Shown here one piece after another: positions 40,949 through 49,154 of a DNA stretch of 64,000 nucleotides. The stretch lies in NCBI RefSeq assembly GCF_000429945.1, contig NZ_AUCV01000004.1, forward strand, positions 1 to 64,000. The letters run 5' to 3'. The position numbers and the translations under genes were made by a program. Each line of letters opens with the position of its first letter. The first letter of the stretch is position 1. A model generated the notes under the pieces. It made no database searches, was not told the DNA's origin, and was given only the letters and a program-made list of their open reading frames with translations. This stretch comes from Desulfogranum japonicum DSM 18378. GTDB lineage: Bacteria > Desulfobacterota > Desulfobulbia > Desulfobulbales > Desulfobulbaceae.

Positions 40949-42043
40949 TCATTCCAAGGACTCCATTCCCAGATGCTCTATTCTTTCAATGGCCAGCCGT
41001 TTCTGCTCTTCTGATGGATGAGTATACCGGCTGGTCATTCTAATATCTGCATGCCCCAGGATATCTGCCACTGTGCGCAGATCAGCTCCCTGTTCAAGTA
41101 AATGGGTTCCAGCTGTGTGCCGAAGATCGTGAATGGTAATATGCGGGAAGGATGGATCCTCTTTTTTCACTCTTTTCAGGGCTTGGTCCCAGGCATCCCT
41201 GAATATGATTGCCGGCCTGTTACGGATCCGTTCGTTCTTGAGGTGCGAATCTGTCAGAAAAAAATATTCGGAGGCCTCGATCTCTTCCAGAGCTTTTTTC
41301 ACAGCTTTAGTGATCGGCACTGTTCTTGGCTTGCCTGACTTGGTTTCCCGGATCACAGTGGTCATGTCGACCAGGTCAACGTCACTTATTTTTCTTCCTG
41401 CAGCCTCACTGGCCCTGGCGCCGGTATGCATCAAGAGCAGTACAAAGGCATATAATTTCTTATTCCCCGAGTTTCTGCACTCTTTCAAAACATGTACAGC
41501 CTGTTCCTCGGTAAGCGAAATTTCCCTGTTTGCCGGCGGCTCAGGTCTCCTCACATCATCCATGGGGTTGTCCACAGGCAAACGCCATTCAATTCTGGCC
41601 ACTGTCATCATGGTGGAAAGCAGTGACAGCTCGTTGCGAACAGTTGAGGCCCCGCGTTTATCCACCCCAAGTCTTTTATCCCGGTATTCAGCTACCCTGT
41701 CAGGTGTTATGTCGGCAAGGGAAGTATTCTTGCCAAAACTGCTTTCAATGTTGATGCGGGCGAATTTTTTCCGATCCCTGGTATTGGGCTTATTGAAATA
41801 CGGACTCCCTGGAACTTCCATCATTTGAAAATACTTGTCAAACGCTTCTTCCAGAGTGACTTTCTTGGCAAGACGTGGGTCATGGTTGGCTTTCATTTCC
41901 AGGATTTCTTCCTGCTCGGCCGCCCATCTCTCAGCATCAGGTTTACGGGTGAAAGTTTTTTTACGCACAAGACCGGCTTTTCGAATTACAGCCTGGTAGC
42001 CAATGCCTTTCTTTTTCCTTTGAATCTTATTGATCCATGCCAT
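40949..42043 (-). CDS. int: Tyrosine recombinase (phage integrase)
   Basis: The 364-residue enzyme integrates and excises the phage at tRNA-Leu. It has an N-terminal arm-binding part (IQRKKKGIGYQAVIRKAGLV), a core-binding SAM-like domain (FDKYFQMMEVPGSPYFNKPN) and the catalytic domain: HTGARASEA (first Arg), HDLRHTAGTHL and LGHADIRMTSRYTH (His and Tyr). The length is normal. It is read toward the late genes and sits next to the tRNA gene and paired GGGTGTA sites, as expected for attP-linked int. Confidence 0.93.
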   Translation of the reverse strand: MAWINKIQRKKKGIGYQAVIRKAGLVRKKTFTRKPDAERWAAEQEEILEMKANHDPRLAKKVTLEEAFDKYFQMMEVPGSPYFNKPNTRDRKKFARINIESSFGKNTSLADITPDRVAEYRDKRLGVDKRGASTVRNELSLLSTMMTVARIEWRLPVDNPMDDVRRPEPPANREISLTEEQAVHVLKECRNSGNKKLYAFVLLLMHTGARASEAAGRKISDVDLVDMTTVIRETKSGKPRTVPITKAVKKALEEIEASEYFFLTDSHLKNERIRNRPAIIFRDAWDQALKRVKKEDPSFPHITIHDLRHTAGTHLLEQGADLRTVADILGHADIRMTSRYTHPSEEQKRLAIERIEHLGMESLE

Positions 42044-42070
42044 TGCTTGTCCCTCTCATGCTCTTTTTAG

Positions 42071-42104
42071 ACACCCAAAATTTTGGGGTGTAAAATGGGG
42101 TGTA
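42071..42104 (+). promoter_or_regulatory. Paired GGGTGTA sites, candidate integrase arm sites (right)
   Basis: GGGTGTA lies at 42086-42092 and 42098-42104, with an inverted ACACCC at 42071-42076. The pair has the same 12-base spacing as at the left end (701-719). It lies just upstream of the int start, so it may also control int transcription. Confidence 0.5.
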
Positions 42105-42176
42105 GACAATCTGAAAAACATAACACCCGCTAACAAAATAGAGCAAAAAGCAGACAGCTGCCAGCACAAAAAGAAA

Positions 42177-42214
42177 AACCCCAAAAGCCTATTGAAAACA
42201 AGGCTTTTGGGGTT
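42177..42214 (-). terminator. Rho-independent terminator of the tRNA-Leu
   Basis: AACCCCAAAAGCCT (42177-42190) and AGGCTTTTGGGGTT (42201-42214) form a 14-bp perfect stem; on the leftward strand it is followed by a T-rich tract. It ends the tRNA transcript. Because it lies inside the prophage border, the phage brought it together with the tRNA 3' half. Confidence 0.85.
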
Positions 42215-42222
42215 GAATCAAC

Positions 42223-42310
42223 TGGTGCCGGAGGTCGGAGTCGAACCGACACGAGGTTGCCCCCGCTGGATTTTGAGTCCAGTGCGTCTACCAGTTTCAC
42301 CACTCCGGCA
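42223..42310 (-). tRNA. tRNA-Leu (anticodon CAA)
   Basis: TGCCGGA (42304-42310, leftward) pairs with TCCGGCA (42226-42232), and CCA is encoded at 42223-42225. The anticodon stem-loop is CTGGA-CTCAAAA-TCCAG, giving CAA. A long variable arm fits a class II tRNA such as Leu. The prophage crossover block (42265-42282) overlaps the anticodon stem-loop, so phage DNA restores the 3' half. Confidence 0.93.
42265..42282. other. attR crossover block
   Basis: GCTGGATTTTGAGTCCAG is an exact copy of 625-642. It lies in the tRNA-Leu anticodon stem and loop, 222 bases upstream of the int start codon (42043), on the tRNA side of the gene. It marks the right boundary of the prophage. Confidence 0.85.
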
Positions 42311-42518
42311 AAAATGTATCCCCCTATTTACAGAAAGGTGTTTTCTATGTCAAGGAGAATTCGTCACCTGATTCATTCAGGTGATGGTTTGAGAATAATT
42401 GAAGGAAGTCTTTCTGCCAAATACATACTCTTTTCTTGCCTTCTCAGTGGAGTACACCTATTATCTACACGTATACGATAGGGGGTCTCCCTTATCCAAT
42501 CTCATCGTAACTATCTGC

Positions 42519-43232
42519 ATGTTGCTTTTTATTCTTCTCTGCTGCATTTTTCTACTCGCTGGCCTTGTGCAGGGGGTTACTGGTTTTGGTGCAGGGCTGG
42601 TAGCCATTCCACTGCTCTGTATGGTCATTGATGTAAAACAGGCAGTTCCCCTCTGCCTTTTAAACGGGATCATGATCACCTGTTATCTTGCATATGCGCT
42701 GCGAACATATCTTGACCACAAGAAAATTTTACCACTCATCATCGGCTCCCTGCCAGGCGTTGCACTTGGTGCTCTCTCTTTTCAGTTAGTTAATCCATCT
42801 GTTTTACGGATGTTCATAGGCCTTGTGCTCATCAGTTACAGCAGTTATGCCTTGTTTGCCCGAATAAAACCTCTCAACCCTTCTTCAACCTGGGGATATA
42901 TTGCTGGTTTCTTTGCCGGTACCATCACAGCCCTTCTCAGTACCGGTGGCCCACCTGCTATCATTTACACAACTCTGACATCATGGACCAAGGAAGAAAT
43001 TAAGGCCACGCTTACCGGCTTTTTTGCCGTCAACTCCATTGTAACCACAATTGCCCATGTCCTGACAGGTGCCACCACCAGTCAGACTCTTCTCTATTTC
43101 ATCACTACCGTGCCATTCGTACTTACCGGTACGGCACTTGGCTCAATGCTTTCTGGAAAAATTCCCCGGAAAGCATACTTGCGTATCGTCTATGTTTTTC
43201 TGATAGGAATGGGGATATTAATGATACTGTGA
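42519..43232 (+). CDS. TauE/SafE family permease
   Basis: The 237-residue protein, counted from ATG 42519, has about seven to eight membrane helices and matches TauE/SafE permeases of sulfite, sulfonate or other organic anions: GLVQGVTGFGAGLVAIPLLC near the N-terminus, and STGGPPAIIYTTL in the middle. An upstream frame from 42399 adds 40 residues of poor quality. It is the first host gene next to the tRNA and runs opposite to its neighbours. The substrate is not visible. Confidence 0.85.
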   Translation: MLLFILLCCIFLLAGLVQGVTGFGAGLVAIPLLCMVIDVKQAVPLCLLNGIMITCYLAYALRTYLDHKKILPLIIGSLPGVALGALSFQLVNPSVLRMFIGLVLISYSSYALFARIKPLNPSSTWGYIAGFFAGTITALLSTGGPPAIIYTTLTSWTKEEIKATLTGFFAVNSIVTTIAHVLTGATTSQTLLYFITTVPFVLTGTALGSMLSGKIPRKAYLRIVYVFLIGMGILMIL

Positions 43233-43306
43233 CGTGTTGAACTTGCAAAATGACCAGTAGAGTGCAAGGGATTATTTCAAATAACTCACAACCCCGGCAA
43301 TCATGG

Positions 43307-43349
43307 TCCGTGAGAGATCCTTAGGCAATCGCCTGGAATCTCTCACGGA
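43307..43349. terminator. Hairpin between convergent genes
   Basis: TCCGTGAGAGAT (43307-43318) pairs with ATCTCTCACGGA (43338-43349), with further inner pairs CC/GG and AGGC/GCCT. It lies between the permease end (43232) and the pgsA end (43389), where a bidirectional terminator is expected, but no T tract follows. Confidence 0.5.
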
Positions 43350-43388
43350 TTCAAATGCAAAACAGTAATATTTGAGATCAAGGAAAAC

Positions 43389-43958
43389 TTAATCTTCGAG
43401 AAATACCCTGCGGAGTTTGTAAAAGTAATCAAGGCCGGACCAGACTGTAAGAATCAGGGCAATATACACAACAAACAGACCGATCTGGTACAATGCAGGT
43501 ATGGGGAGTACACCAAGCGGAAAAATCAACGCCCCCAACCCTATGTATTGGAAGGTGGATTTCAGTTTCCCTAAGCCACTGGCAGCAACCACAATACCAG
43601 AGCTGGATGCCACTCCGCGCAGGCCAGTGACAACGATTTCCCGGCAGAGAATTACCAAAGCGACCCAGGCAGGCAGTCTGCCCGTGGGAATAAGCATAAC
43701 AAGGGCCGTGGTAACCAGCACCTTGTCTGCCAGGGGATCCATCAACTTACCAAGAACCGTAACAGCCTGGTAGCGTCTGGCATAATAGCCGTCAACCCAG
43801 TCAGAGACAGCGGCTATAACAAAAATAACAAAAGCTATAAGAGCTATAGTAGTTGTTTGTTCAAAAATGAGAAATATAGCAAGTAACCCGGAAAGAAGAA
43901 AACGGATACCTGTTATGATGTTGGGGACGGTTAAAATTTTCGATGCAGGCTTTTTCAA
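43389..43958 (-). CDS. pgsA: CDP-diacylglycerol-glycerol-3-phosphate 3-phosphatidyltransferase
   Basis: The 189-residue membrane enzyme makes phosphatidylglycerol-phosphate from CDP-DAG and glycerol-3-phosphate. The CDP-alcohol motif D-x2-DG-x2-AR-x8-G-x3-D-x3-D is complete: [20 protein letters not shown], then LMDPLADKV. Several membrane helices follow. It overlaps the transglycosylase gene by four bases. Confidence 0.92.
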   Translation of the reverse strand: MKKPASKILTVPNIITGIRFLLSGLLAIFLIFEQTTTIALIAFVIFVIAAVSDWVDGYYARRYQAVTVLGKLMDPLADKVLVTTALVMLIPTGRLPAWVALVILCREIVVTGLRGVASSSGIVVAASGLGKLKSTFQYIGLGALIFPLGVLPIPALYQIGLFVVYIALILTVWSGLDYFYKLRRVFLED

Positions 43959-44641
43959 TGAACTGTGACCATCTGGCGGATATTTACACTCGTCAGTTGA
44001 GCCAGATCACCTCGATACGCCCTGTAGTATTTCAGGACTTTATCCACATAGGCCAGAGTCTCCGGGATTTTGGGAACAACCCCATTCGGTTTCACCCGCC
44101 CTGGTCCGGCATTATATGCGGCAAGACTCAACTTCACATTACCATTGTAGGACTGTAAAAGGCGCTTGAGATAGCGGGTACCGCCATCGATATTCTGGCG
44201 GATATCAAACGGATCAGAAACTTTCAAATCCTTTGCAGTGCCAGGCATGAGCTGCATGAGCCCACAGGCACCTCGGGTAGAAACCGCACGGGGATTAAAG
44301 TTTGACTCTGTCTTAATGATTGCTCTGATCAGGTGAGGATCAACCTTATGCCTGAGCGCAGCTCTTTCTATGTAGCGATTCAAGGCTTTCAGGGTCACAC
44401 TGGAACGTGCCCCGTATGCCTTGCTGTCGTAAGAACTGAGTCGCTGCCGATAATCAGTGGCAGCACTGTTATACCGTACTTTCTTAACGCCTTCCTTCAT
44501 CCTTGTTCTGCCATCAACACGAACGTTAGTATAATGAATTACTCCGTTTTTATCCTGATAGCTATAGATAGATGCAGCATTAGCTGATATTACCGAAACT
44601 GTCAAGCAGAGTATCAGAGATAAAAAAAGGCGTTTTGCCAT
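43955..44641 (-). CDS. Lytic transglycosylase (SLT domain) with DUF4124 N-terminus
   Basis: The 228-residue protein has a signal peptide, a DUF4124-like part ([15 protein letters not shown]) and a C-terminal SLT domain. The SLT domain has [20 protein letters not shown] with the catalytic Glu, [27 protein letters not shown]-like spacing and [11 protein letters not shown]. It cleaves peptidoglycan in the periplasm. The second ATG (44641) is the better start because the first 12 residues precede the signal peptide. It overlaps pgsA and lies 14 bases from the aldolase gene. Confidence 0.9.
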   Translation of the reverse strand: MAKRLFLSLILCLTVSVISANAASIYSYQDKNGVIHYTNVRVDGRTRMKEGVKKVRYNSAATDYRQRLSSYDSKAYGARSSVTLKALNRYIERAALRHKVDPHLIRAIIKTESNFNPRAVSTRGACGLMQLMPGTAKDLKVSDPFDIRQNIDGGTRYLKRLLQSYNGNVKLSLAAYNAGPGRVKPNGVVPKIPETLAYVDKVLKYYRAYRGDLAQLTSVNIRQMVTVH

Positions 44642-44655
44642 GGTAACTCCAAAAG

Positions 44656-45300
44656 CTATTTTTGGCGTTTCTCCCAATCAGCGAGAAACTGTTTCATACC
44701 GATATCGGTAAGTGGATGTTTAGCCAACTGCCCTATCACCTTGTAAGGAATGGTGGCAATATCAGCGCCAACCAGAGCAGCTTCGGCAACATGCATTGGT
44801 GAACGTACTGAAGCAACAATAACCTCAGTAGCGTAGCCGAAATTCCTGTACATTGTCATTATATCGGATACCAGATCCAATCCGTTAATGGAAATATCGT
44901 CCAGGCGTCCAACAAACGGACTCACATAGGTTGCACCGGCCTTGGCAGCCAGCAACGCCTGTACAGAGGAAAAAATCAGGGTCACATTGGTTTTGATATT
45001 CAGGGCAGCCAGTTGCTTGACAGCTTTGAGTCCTTCCTCGATCATGGGAATTTTAACAACAATGTTGTCTGCAACTTTGACCAGTTCTTTTGCCTCGGCA
45101 ACCATTCCTGGGGCATCCAGACTGACGACTTCGGCACTTACCGGCCCATCCACTTCGGCACAGATATCCTTGAGAATTTCCACAAAAGGACGCTGTTCTT
45201 TAGAAACCAGAGAAGGGTTTGTGGTTACGCCATCCACCATACCCAGCTCGTTTGCCTTTTTAATTTCTTCTATATTTGCGGTATCGATAAAAAATTTCAT
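44656..45300 (-). CDS. Fructose-6-phosphate aldolase / transaldolase-like
   Basis: The 214-residue enzyme is of the small FSA/TalC type. It has [46 protein letters not shown] (Schiff-base Lys) and [20 protein letters not shown], then [10 protein letters not shown]. The length of 214 matches this type rather than long transaldolases (about 315). A longer frame starts 13 codons upstream without RBS. It acts in the non-oxidative pentose phosphate or fructose-6-phosphate branch. Confidence 0.88.
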   Translation of the reverse strand: MKFFIDTANIEEIKKANELGMVDGVTTNPSLVSKEQRPFVEILKDICAEVDGPVSAEVVSLDAPGMVAEAKELVKVADNIVVKIPMIEEGLKAVKQLAALNIKTNVTLIFSSVQALLAAKAGATYVSPFVGRLDDISINGLDLVSDIMTMYRNFGYATEVIVASVRSPMHVAEAALVGADIATIPYKVIGQLAKHPLTDIGMKQFLADWEKRQK

Positions 45301-45575
45301 GATTGCTCCTCTGAAGCTCCAGTAAAAATATCGCAGCATTTTTCACTGCAGAAATAATAGGTTTTCCCATCCAGGCGTAACCGAATAGCCTGTTTTTTTG
45401 GCAAAAGAGTATGGCACACAGGATCTTCAACCAGTGTATCCTGCACCTTTGTCTCCTCTTGATGGGTTTCGGATTCTTTATACTCCTTTTCCACCTGATC
45501 CCTGAGCATAGAACGAAGCAAACGAAAGCCGATATAAAAAAGACTCGCAAGAATAAGCAGGCGTAAAGGAGTCAT
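45297..45575 (-). CDS. Membrane-anchored YHS/TRASH-like metal-binding protein
   Basis: The 92-residue protein has an N-terminal membrane helix ([20 protein letters not shown]), a charged linker and a C-terminal YHS/TRASH-like module ([14 protein letters not shown] then [11 protein letters not shown]). The module often binds metals via cysteines. Its stop overlaps the aldolase start. The physiological role is unknown. Confidence 0.75.
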   Translation of the reverse strand: MTPLRLLILASLFYIGFRLLRSMLRDQVEKEYKESETHQEETKVQDTLVEDPVCHTLLPKKQAIRLRLDGKTYYFCSEKCCDIFTGASEEQS

Positions 45576-45808
45576 ATGTTATTTCTCCGATTGCCTTGCT
45601 GTGGTGTCATTTCTATTATCCGCATAAAAATATTATATCCAGGGCAGGATAAAAGTCTAAAAAAAAGATTTTCAGGCTGAGAAAACACGTCACACACTCT
45701 ACGATTAAAAGTTTGTGTCATCCGGGGTGCTACATTGTTCATTCCAGTTGTTCTATAGCAAAGCACAAGCACGAGAACAAGGAGAAAACACCTTCAGCAG
45801 AAGGAGCT

Positions 45809-46345
45809 TCAATCTGTTATCCACTGCATTTGCCTGATGTGATAATTGGGATTATCCCGGAGGCAATCACGCAGATGATGATGAATGCTCAGTCCGGTTA
45901 GCGGATGCAGGAGATTGTCCGGGCATATCTCCGACAGTGGTTTGAGCACAAAAAGCCTCCTGGTTATCTGGGGATGGGGAACACTCAAGTCTGGTGTCTG
46001 TACGATCAGCTCGTCAAAAAGCAAGAGGTCCAGGTCCAGCGTACGGTCCTGATATCCAGAAACGCCAGGAGATCGCACCCTGCCTGCACGCTGCTCAAGC
46101 ACATGCAGAGTCTCCAGCAGTTCAACAGGACTAAGCCGGGTAGTCAGATATCCCACGGCATTGACAAACCAATGGTCTGTCAACATTCCCACCGGTTCAG
46201 TTGCATAGGGAGAAGAAAGCGTCTTGCATGATACTCCGGGTACAGCATCCAGCCAGGCCCAGGAAGTCAACAGGACTTCCTGGCAGTTACCCAGGTTGGA
46301 TCCCATACCTATATAGGCCTGATGCAAAAACAAAGATGAAGTCAC
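45809..46345 (-). CDS. folK: HPPK, 6-hydroxymethyl-7,8-dihydropterin pyrophosphokinase
   Basis: The 178-residue enzyme transfers pyrophosphate from ATP in folate synthesis. It has AYIGMGSNLGN at the N-terminus, RVRSPGVSGYQDRTLDLDLL (the D-x-D metal site) and VPHPQITRRLFVL. Length matches HPPK (about 160). It ends the leftward dap-lys unit, 33 bases after dapB. Confidence 0.93.
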   Translation of the reverse strand: MTSSLFLHQAYIGMGSNLGNCQEVLLTSWAWLDAVPGVSCKTLSSPYATEPVGMLTDHWFVNAVGYLTTRLSPVELLETLHVLEQRAGRVRSPGVSGYQDRTLDLDLLLFDELIVQTPDLSVPHPQITRRLFVLKPLSEICPDNLLHPLTGLSIHHHLRDCLRDNPNYHIRQMQWITD

Positions 46346-46378
46346 TACCCAAAAAAGTCTTCAGCACACCGGAGGGGA

Positions 46379-47191
46379 TTAAAAATTAGCCAGATCAAGG
46401 ACATCGAACATGGTATACATGCCATTTTTCTGCTGGGTAACCCATGCAGCGGCAAGGGCTGCTCCCCGTGCAAAATTATCCCTGTTGGTGGCCCGATGAC
46501 TAATTTCAATGCGTTCACCAGCGCCGGCAAAATAGACGGTGTGCTCGCCGACAATATCACCGGCACGGATCGTCTGAATACCTATCTCCTGGTCAGTACG
46601 TTCCCCGATAATGCCATTTCTCTCCATAACGCCCACTTGCTGCAGATCGCGGCCAAGTGCCTTGGCTGCCATTTCTCCAAGCTTGAGTGCTGTGCCAGAG
46701 GGAGCATCCTTTTTCATGCGATGGTGAGCTTCGACAATCTCAACATCATACGCATCTCCAAGTACTGCAGCGGTCTTTTCAACCAGCTTGAACAGCACAT
46801 TGACTCCCACAGCCATATTGGGAGACTGTACGCAGGGGAAGGAAGCATCTGCCAGCTGTCGAAGCTGTTCGACTTCTTCAGCGCCAAGACCTGTGGTACC
46901 GATGACCATGGCCCTTTTATGTTTTGCCGCGATTTCGGCAAACTGCATAGTGGCTTTATGAAAGGTAAAATCTATGATCACATCCCCCTGGTCAATCACG
47001 GCTTCCAGTCCGGCTGATATGGGAATTCCCAGGTTGCCCAAGCCACTGATGACACCGACATCCTCACCTATGGCCGCGCTGTCCGGATGTTCAAAAGCCG
47101 CACTGACACGGAGTTGTGGATGTTGCTGGACCATGGCACATATTCTTTGTCCCATGCGCCCGCCTGCCCCGGCAACTATTACGTTTATCAT
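46379..47191 (-). CDS. dapB: 4-hydroxy-tetrahydrodipicolinate reductase
   Basis: The 270-residue NAD(P)H enzyme of lysine and diaminopimelate synthesis has VAGAGGRMGQRI at the start, MVIGTTGLGAEEVEQL in the nucleotide fold and the diagnostic EAHHRMKKDAPSGTALKLGE. Length matches (about 270). It lies 23 bases downstream of dapA in the same operon. Confidence 0.95.
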   Translation of the reverse strand: MINVIVAGAGGRMGQRICAMVQQHPQLRVSAAFEHPDSAAIGEDVGVISGLGNLGIPISAGLEAVIDQGDVIIDFTFHKATMQFAEIAAKHKRAMVIGTTGLGAEEVEQLRQLADASFPCVQSPNMAVGVNVLFKLVEKTAAVLGDAYDVEIVEAHHRMKKDAPSGTALKLGEMAAKALGRDLQQVGVMERNGIIGERTDQEIGIQTIRAGDIVGEHTVYFAGAGERIEISHRATNRDNFARGAALAAAWVTQQKNGMYTMFDVLDLANF

Positions 47192-47214
47192 AACTATTCC
47201 TCAATAACTGCTTC

Positions 47215-48099
47215 TCAGATCAATCCCAGTTCCTGCATACAGCTGCGCAATATGCCCTCGCTTTTCTCATCCATCTGAGTCATGGGCAAACGAACCTCAT
47301 CCGATTGAATTTTCCCCATGAGTTTCAATGCTCTTTTGGCAGGCGCAGGGCTAGGATAACAGAACATGGCACCCATCAGATTAAACAACTCGTAATGCAG
47401 TTCTCTGGCCTTTGCCAGATCTCCCTGCAACGCGGCTTCCATCATTGCTGCAGTCTTTCCGGGGAGGATATTTGAAACCACTGAAATAACCCCTTTGCCG
47501 CCGATGAGAACCGTGGGCATCGCAGTAAAGTCATCGCCGGAAAGCACAATAAAATCATCCGGACACAGCTGAATAACCCTGCTGACCTGGTTGAGGCAGC
47601 CACAAGCCTCTTTAATGCCGATAACATTGGGCAATTTTGCCAGCCTGGCAACTGTTTCCGGAGCCATATTGGTAACAGTCCTCCCAGGGACATTGTAGAG
47701 GATCATAGGAATATCGACACTGTCCAGGATTGCTTTAAAATGCTGATACAATCCTTCCTGGCTGGGTTTATTATAGTACGGCACGACAGAAAGCACTGCA
47801 TCGGCTCCACTTGCCTTTGCGGCTTCGGTCAGCTCAATTGCTTCCAGCGTGTTATTGGCACCGGTTCCGGCAATAACAGGAACACGCCCGTTGACGGTTT
47901 TCACGGTTAATTCGATAACCCGCTTATGTTCTTCTAAAAGATCCAGAGTGGCGGACTCTCCTGTCGTTCCGCAGGGGACTAACCCATGTATACCTTGATC
48001 AATCTGATCTTCAATCAGGTTGACCATTCCCTGCTCATCAACTTTGCCATTCAGCATGGGAGTGACGATAGCCGTAATTGCTCCCTGAATTGTGTGCAT
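47215..48099 (-). CDS. dapA: 4-hydroxy-tetrahydrodipicolinate synthase
   Basis: The 294-residue enzyme joins pyruvate and aspartate semialdehyde. Catalytic Lys lies in NVIGIKEACG, the Tyr in LYNVPGRTV, and PCGTTGESATLDLLEEH binds substrate. The ATG at 48099 is preferred over a 36-codon upstream extension, as GAGGAG lies nearby and the family begins at the TAIVTPML strand. It is separated from dapF by 218 bases, so it may have its own promoter. Confidence 0.95.
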   Translation of the reverse strand: MHTIQGAITAIVTPMLNGKVDEQGMVNLIEDQIDQGIHGLVPCGTTGESATLDLLEEHKRVIELTVKTVNGRVPVIAGTGANNTLEAIELTEAAKASGADAVLSVVPYYNKPSQEGLYQHFKAILDSVDIPMILYNVPGRTVTNMAPETVARLAKLPNVIGIKEACGCLNQVSRVIQLCPDDFIVLSGDDFTAMPTVLIGGKGVISVVSNILPGKTAAMMEAALQGDLAKARELHYELFNLMGAMFCYPSPAPAKRALKLMGKIQSDEVRLPMTQMDEKSEGILRSCMQELGLI

Positions 48100-48317
48100 T
48101 CTACTCTCCTCTATAAAATCCTTGCACTTGGTGACCAACACGTATGTGACAGCAGTATCCCAAGGTAGTTCAGTGGTTCGCAGACATACGAGCCATGGGA
48201 TGACCACCTGGAAAGCGCTACTTCACCTACGAATCTCTTTCTAAAACAGCGTTGAACCGATCTGTCTGATATCGGAGAACCTGTTGCAAAACCGATTTGT
48301 ATCTCATCCTTAGGGAC

Positions 48318-49154
48318 TTAAAGCAATGCCTCAGCTCCCAGCTCGCCTTTAAAAATGATGTGAGCCGGACCTTTCAGATACACATTTTCCACAGTATCTC
48401 CGGACAGGGTAAAATCTATATGCAGCGTTTCTCCTCCTGATGTAACAACCTCAATGGGGGGAGTAAGCCTGTCCAGGCATGCTGCCATTACAGCAGAGGC
48501 CACGGCACCTGTCCCGCAGGCGAGGGTTTCATCCTCAACACCGCGCTCATAGGTGCGAACATACAGCTTGCCATCCTGCGCGCAGACAAAATTGGCATTG
48601 GTGCCAGCTGGCTGAAACAGAGGATCATGACGAATTGCCCTTCCCATGGTGACCACATCAACACCATGAATTTCCTCAACAAAGTGAATTGCGTGAGGAA
48701 CACCGGTATCAATAGAGTGCACCTCGTATTTACTGTCCCCTATCTTGACCTGATGCCCTGTTGCCAGCGAATGGGGTGCTGTAAGTTTCACCGTGACATT
48801 GATATCAGCCACCTTGGCTTCGATGATCCCTGCCAGGGTACGGAAACGCATGTTAGCCGAAGCCATACCGTGCATATAAGCGAATCTGGCTGCACACCGA
48901 GCACCATTGCCGCACATCTCTGCAATGGACCCGTCAGAATTAAAAAATTTCCAACAAAAATCCACGGACTCGTCCTCTTCCAGGAGAATGAGTCCGTCAG
49001 CACCAACGGATTGCTTCCTTCTGCACACAAGGCGGGCGAATTCAGGCATATCCTTTTCAGGAATCACGGAGCGACGATGATCAACAACTATAAAATCGTT
49101 GCCGGTACCGCTCATTTTCATAAAAGGCAGTGACAGTCCTATCAGTTGCATCAA
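48318..49154 (-). CDS. dapF: Diaminopimelate epimerase
   Basis: The 278-residue enzyme converts LL- to meso-diaminopimelate for peptidoglycan and lysine. Both active-site cysteines are present: SGTGNDFIVVD opens the protein, MCGNGARCAARF carries the first and LACGTGAVASAVMA the second. The start overlaps the lysA stop by four bases, so the two are coupled. Confidence 0.95.
   Translation of the reverse strand: MMQLIGLSLPFMKMSGTGNDFIVVDHRRSVIPEKDMPEFARLVCRRKQSVGADGLILLEEDESVDFCWKFFNSDGSIAEMCGNGARCAARFAYMHGMASANMRFRTLAGIIEAKVADINVTVKLTAPHSLATGHQVKIGDSKYEVHSIDTGVPHAIHFVEEIHGVDVVTMGRAIRHDPLFQPAGTNANFVCAQDGKLYVRTYERGVEDETLACGTGAVASAVMAACLDRLTPPIEVVTSGGETLHIDFTLSGDTVENVYLKGPAHIIFKGELGAEALL

Noticed and set aside
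42399-42518. Upstream extension of the TauE/SafE gene
   Set aside because: The first 40 residues do not fit the family, and the first membrane helix begins at ATG 42519.
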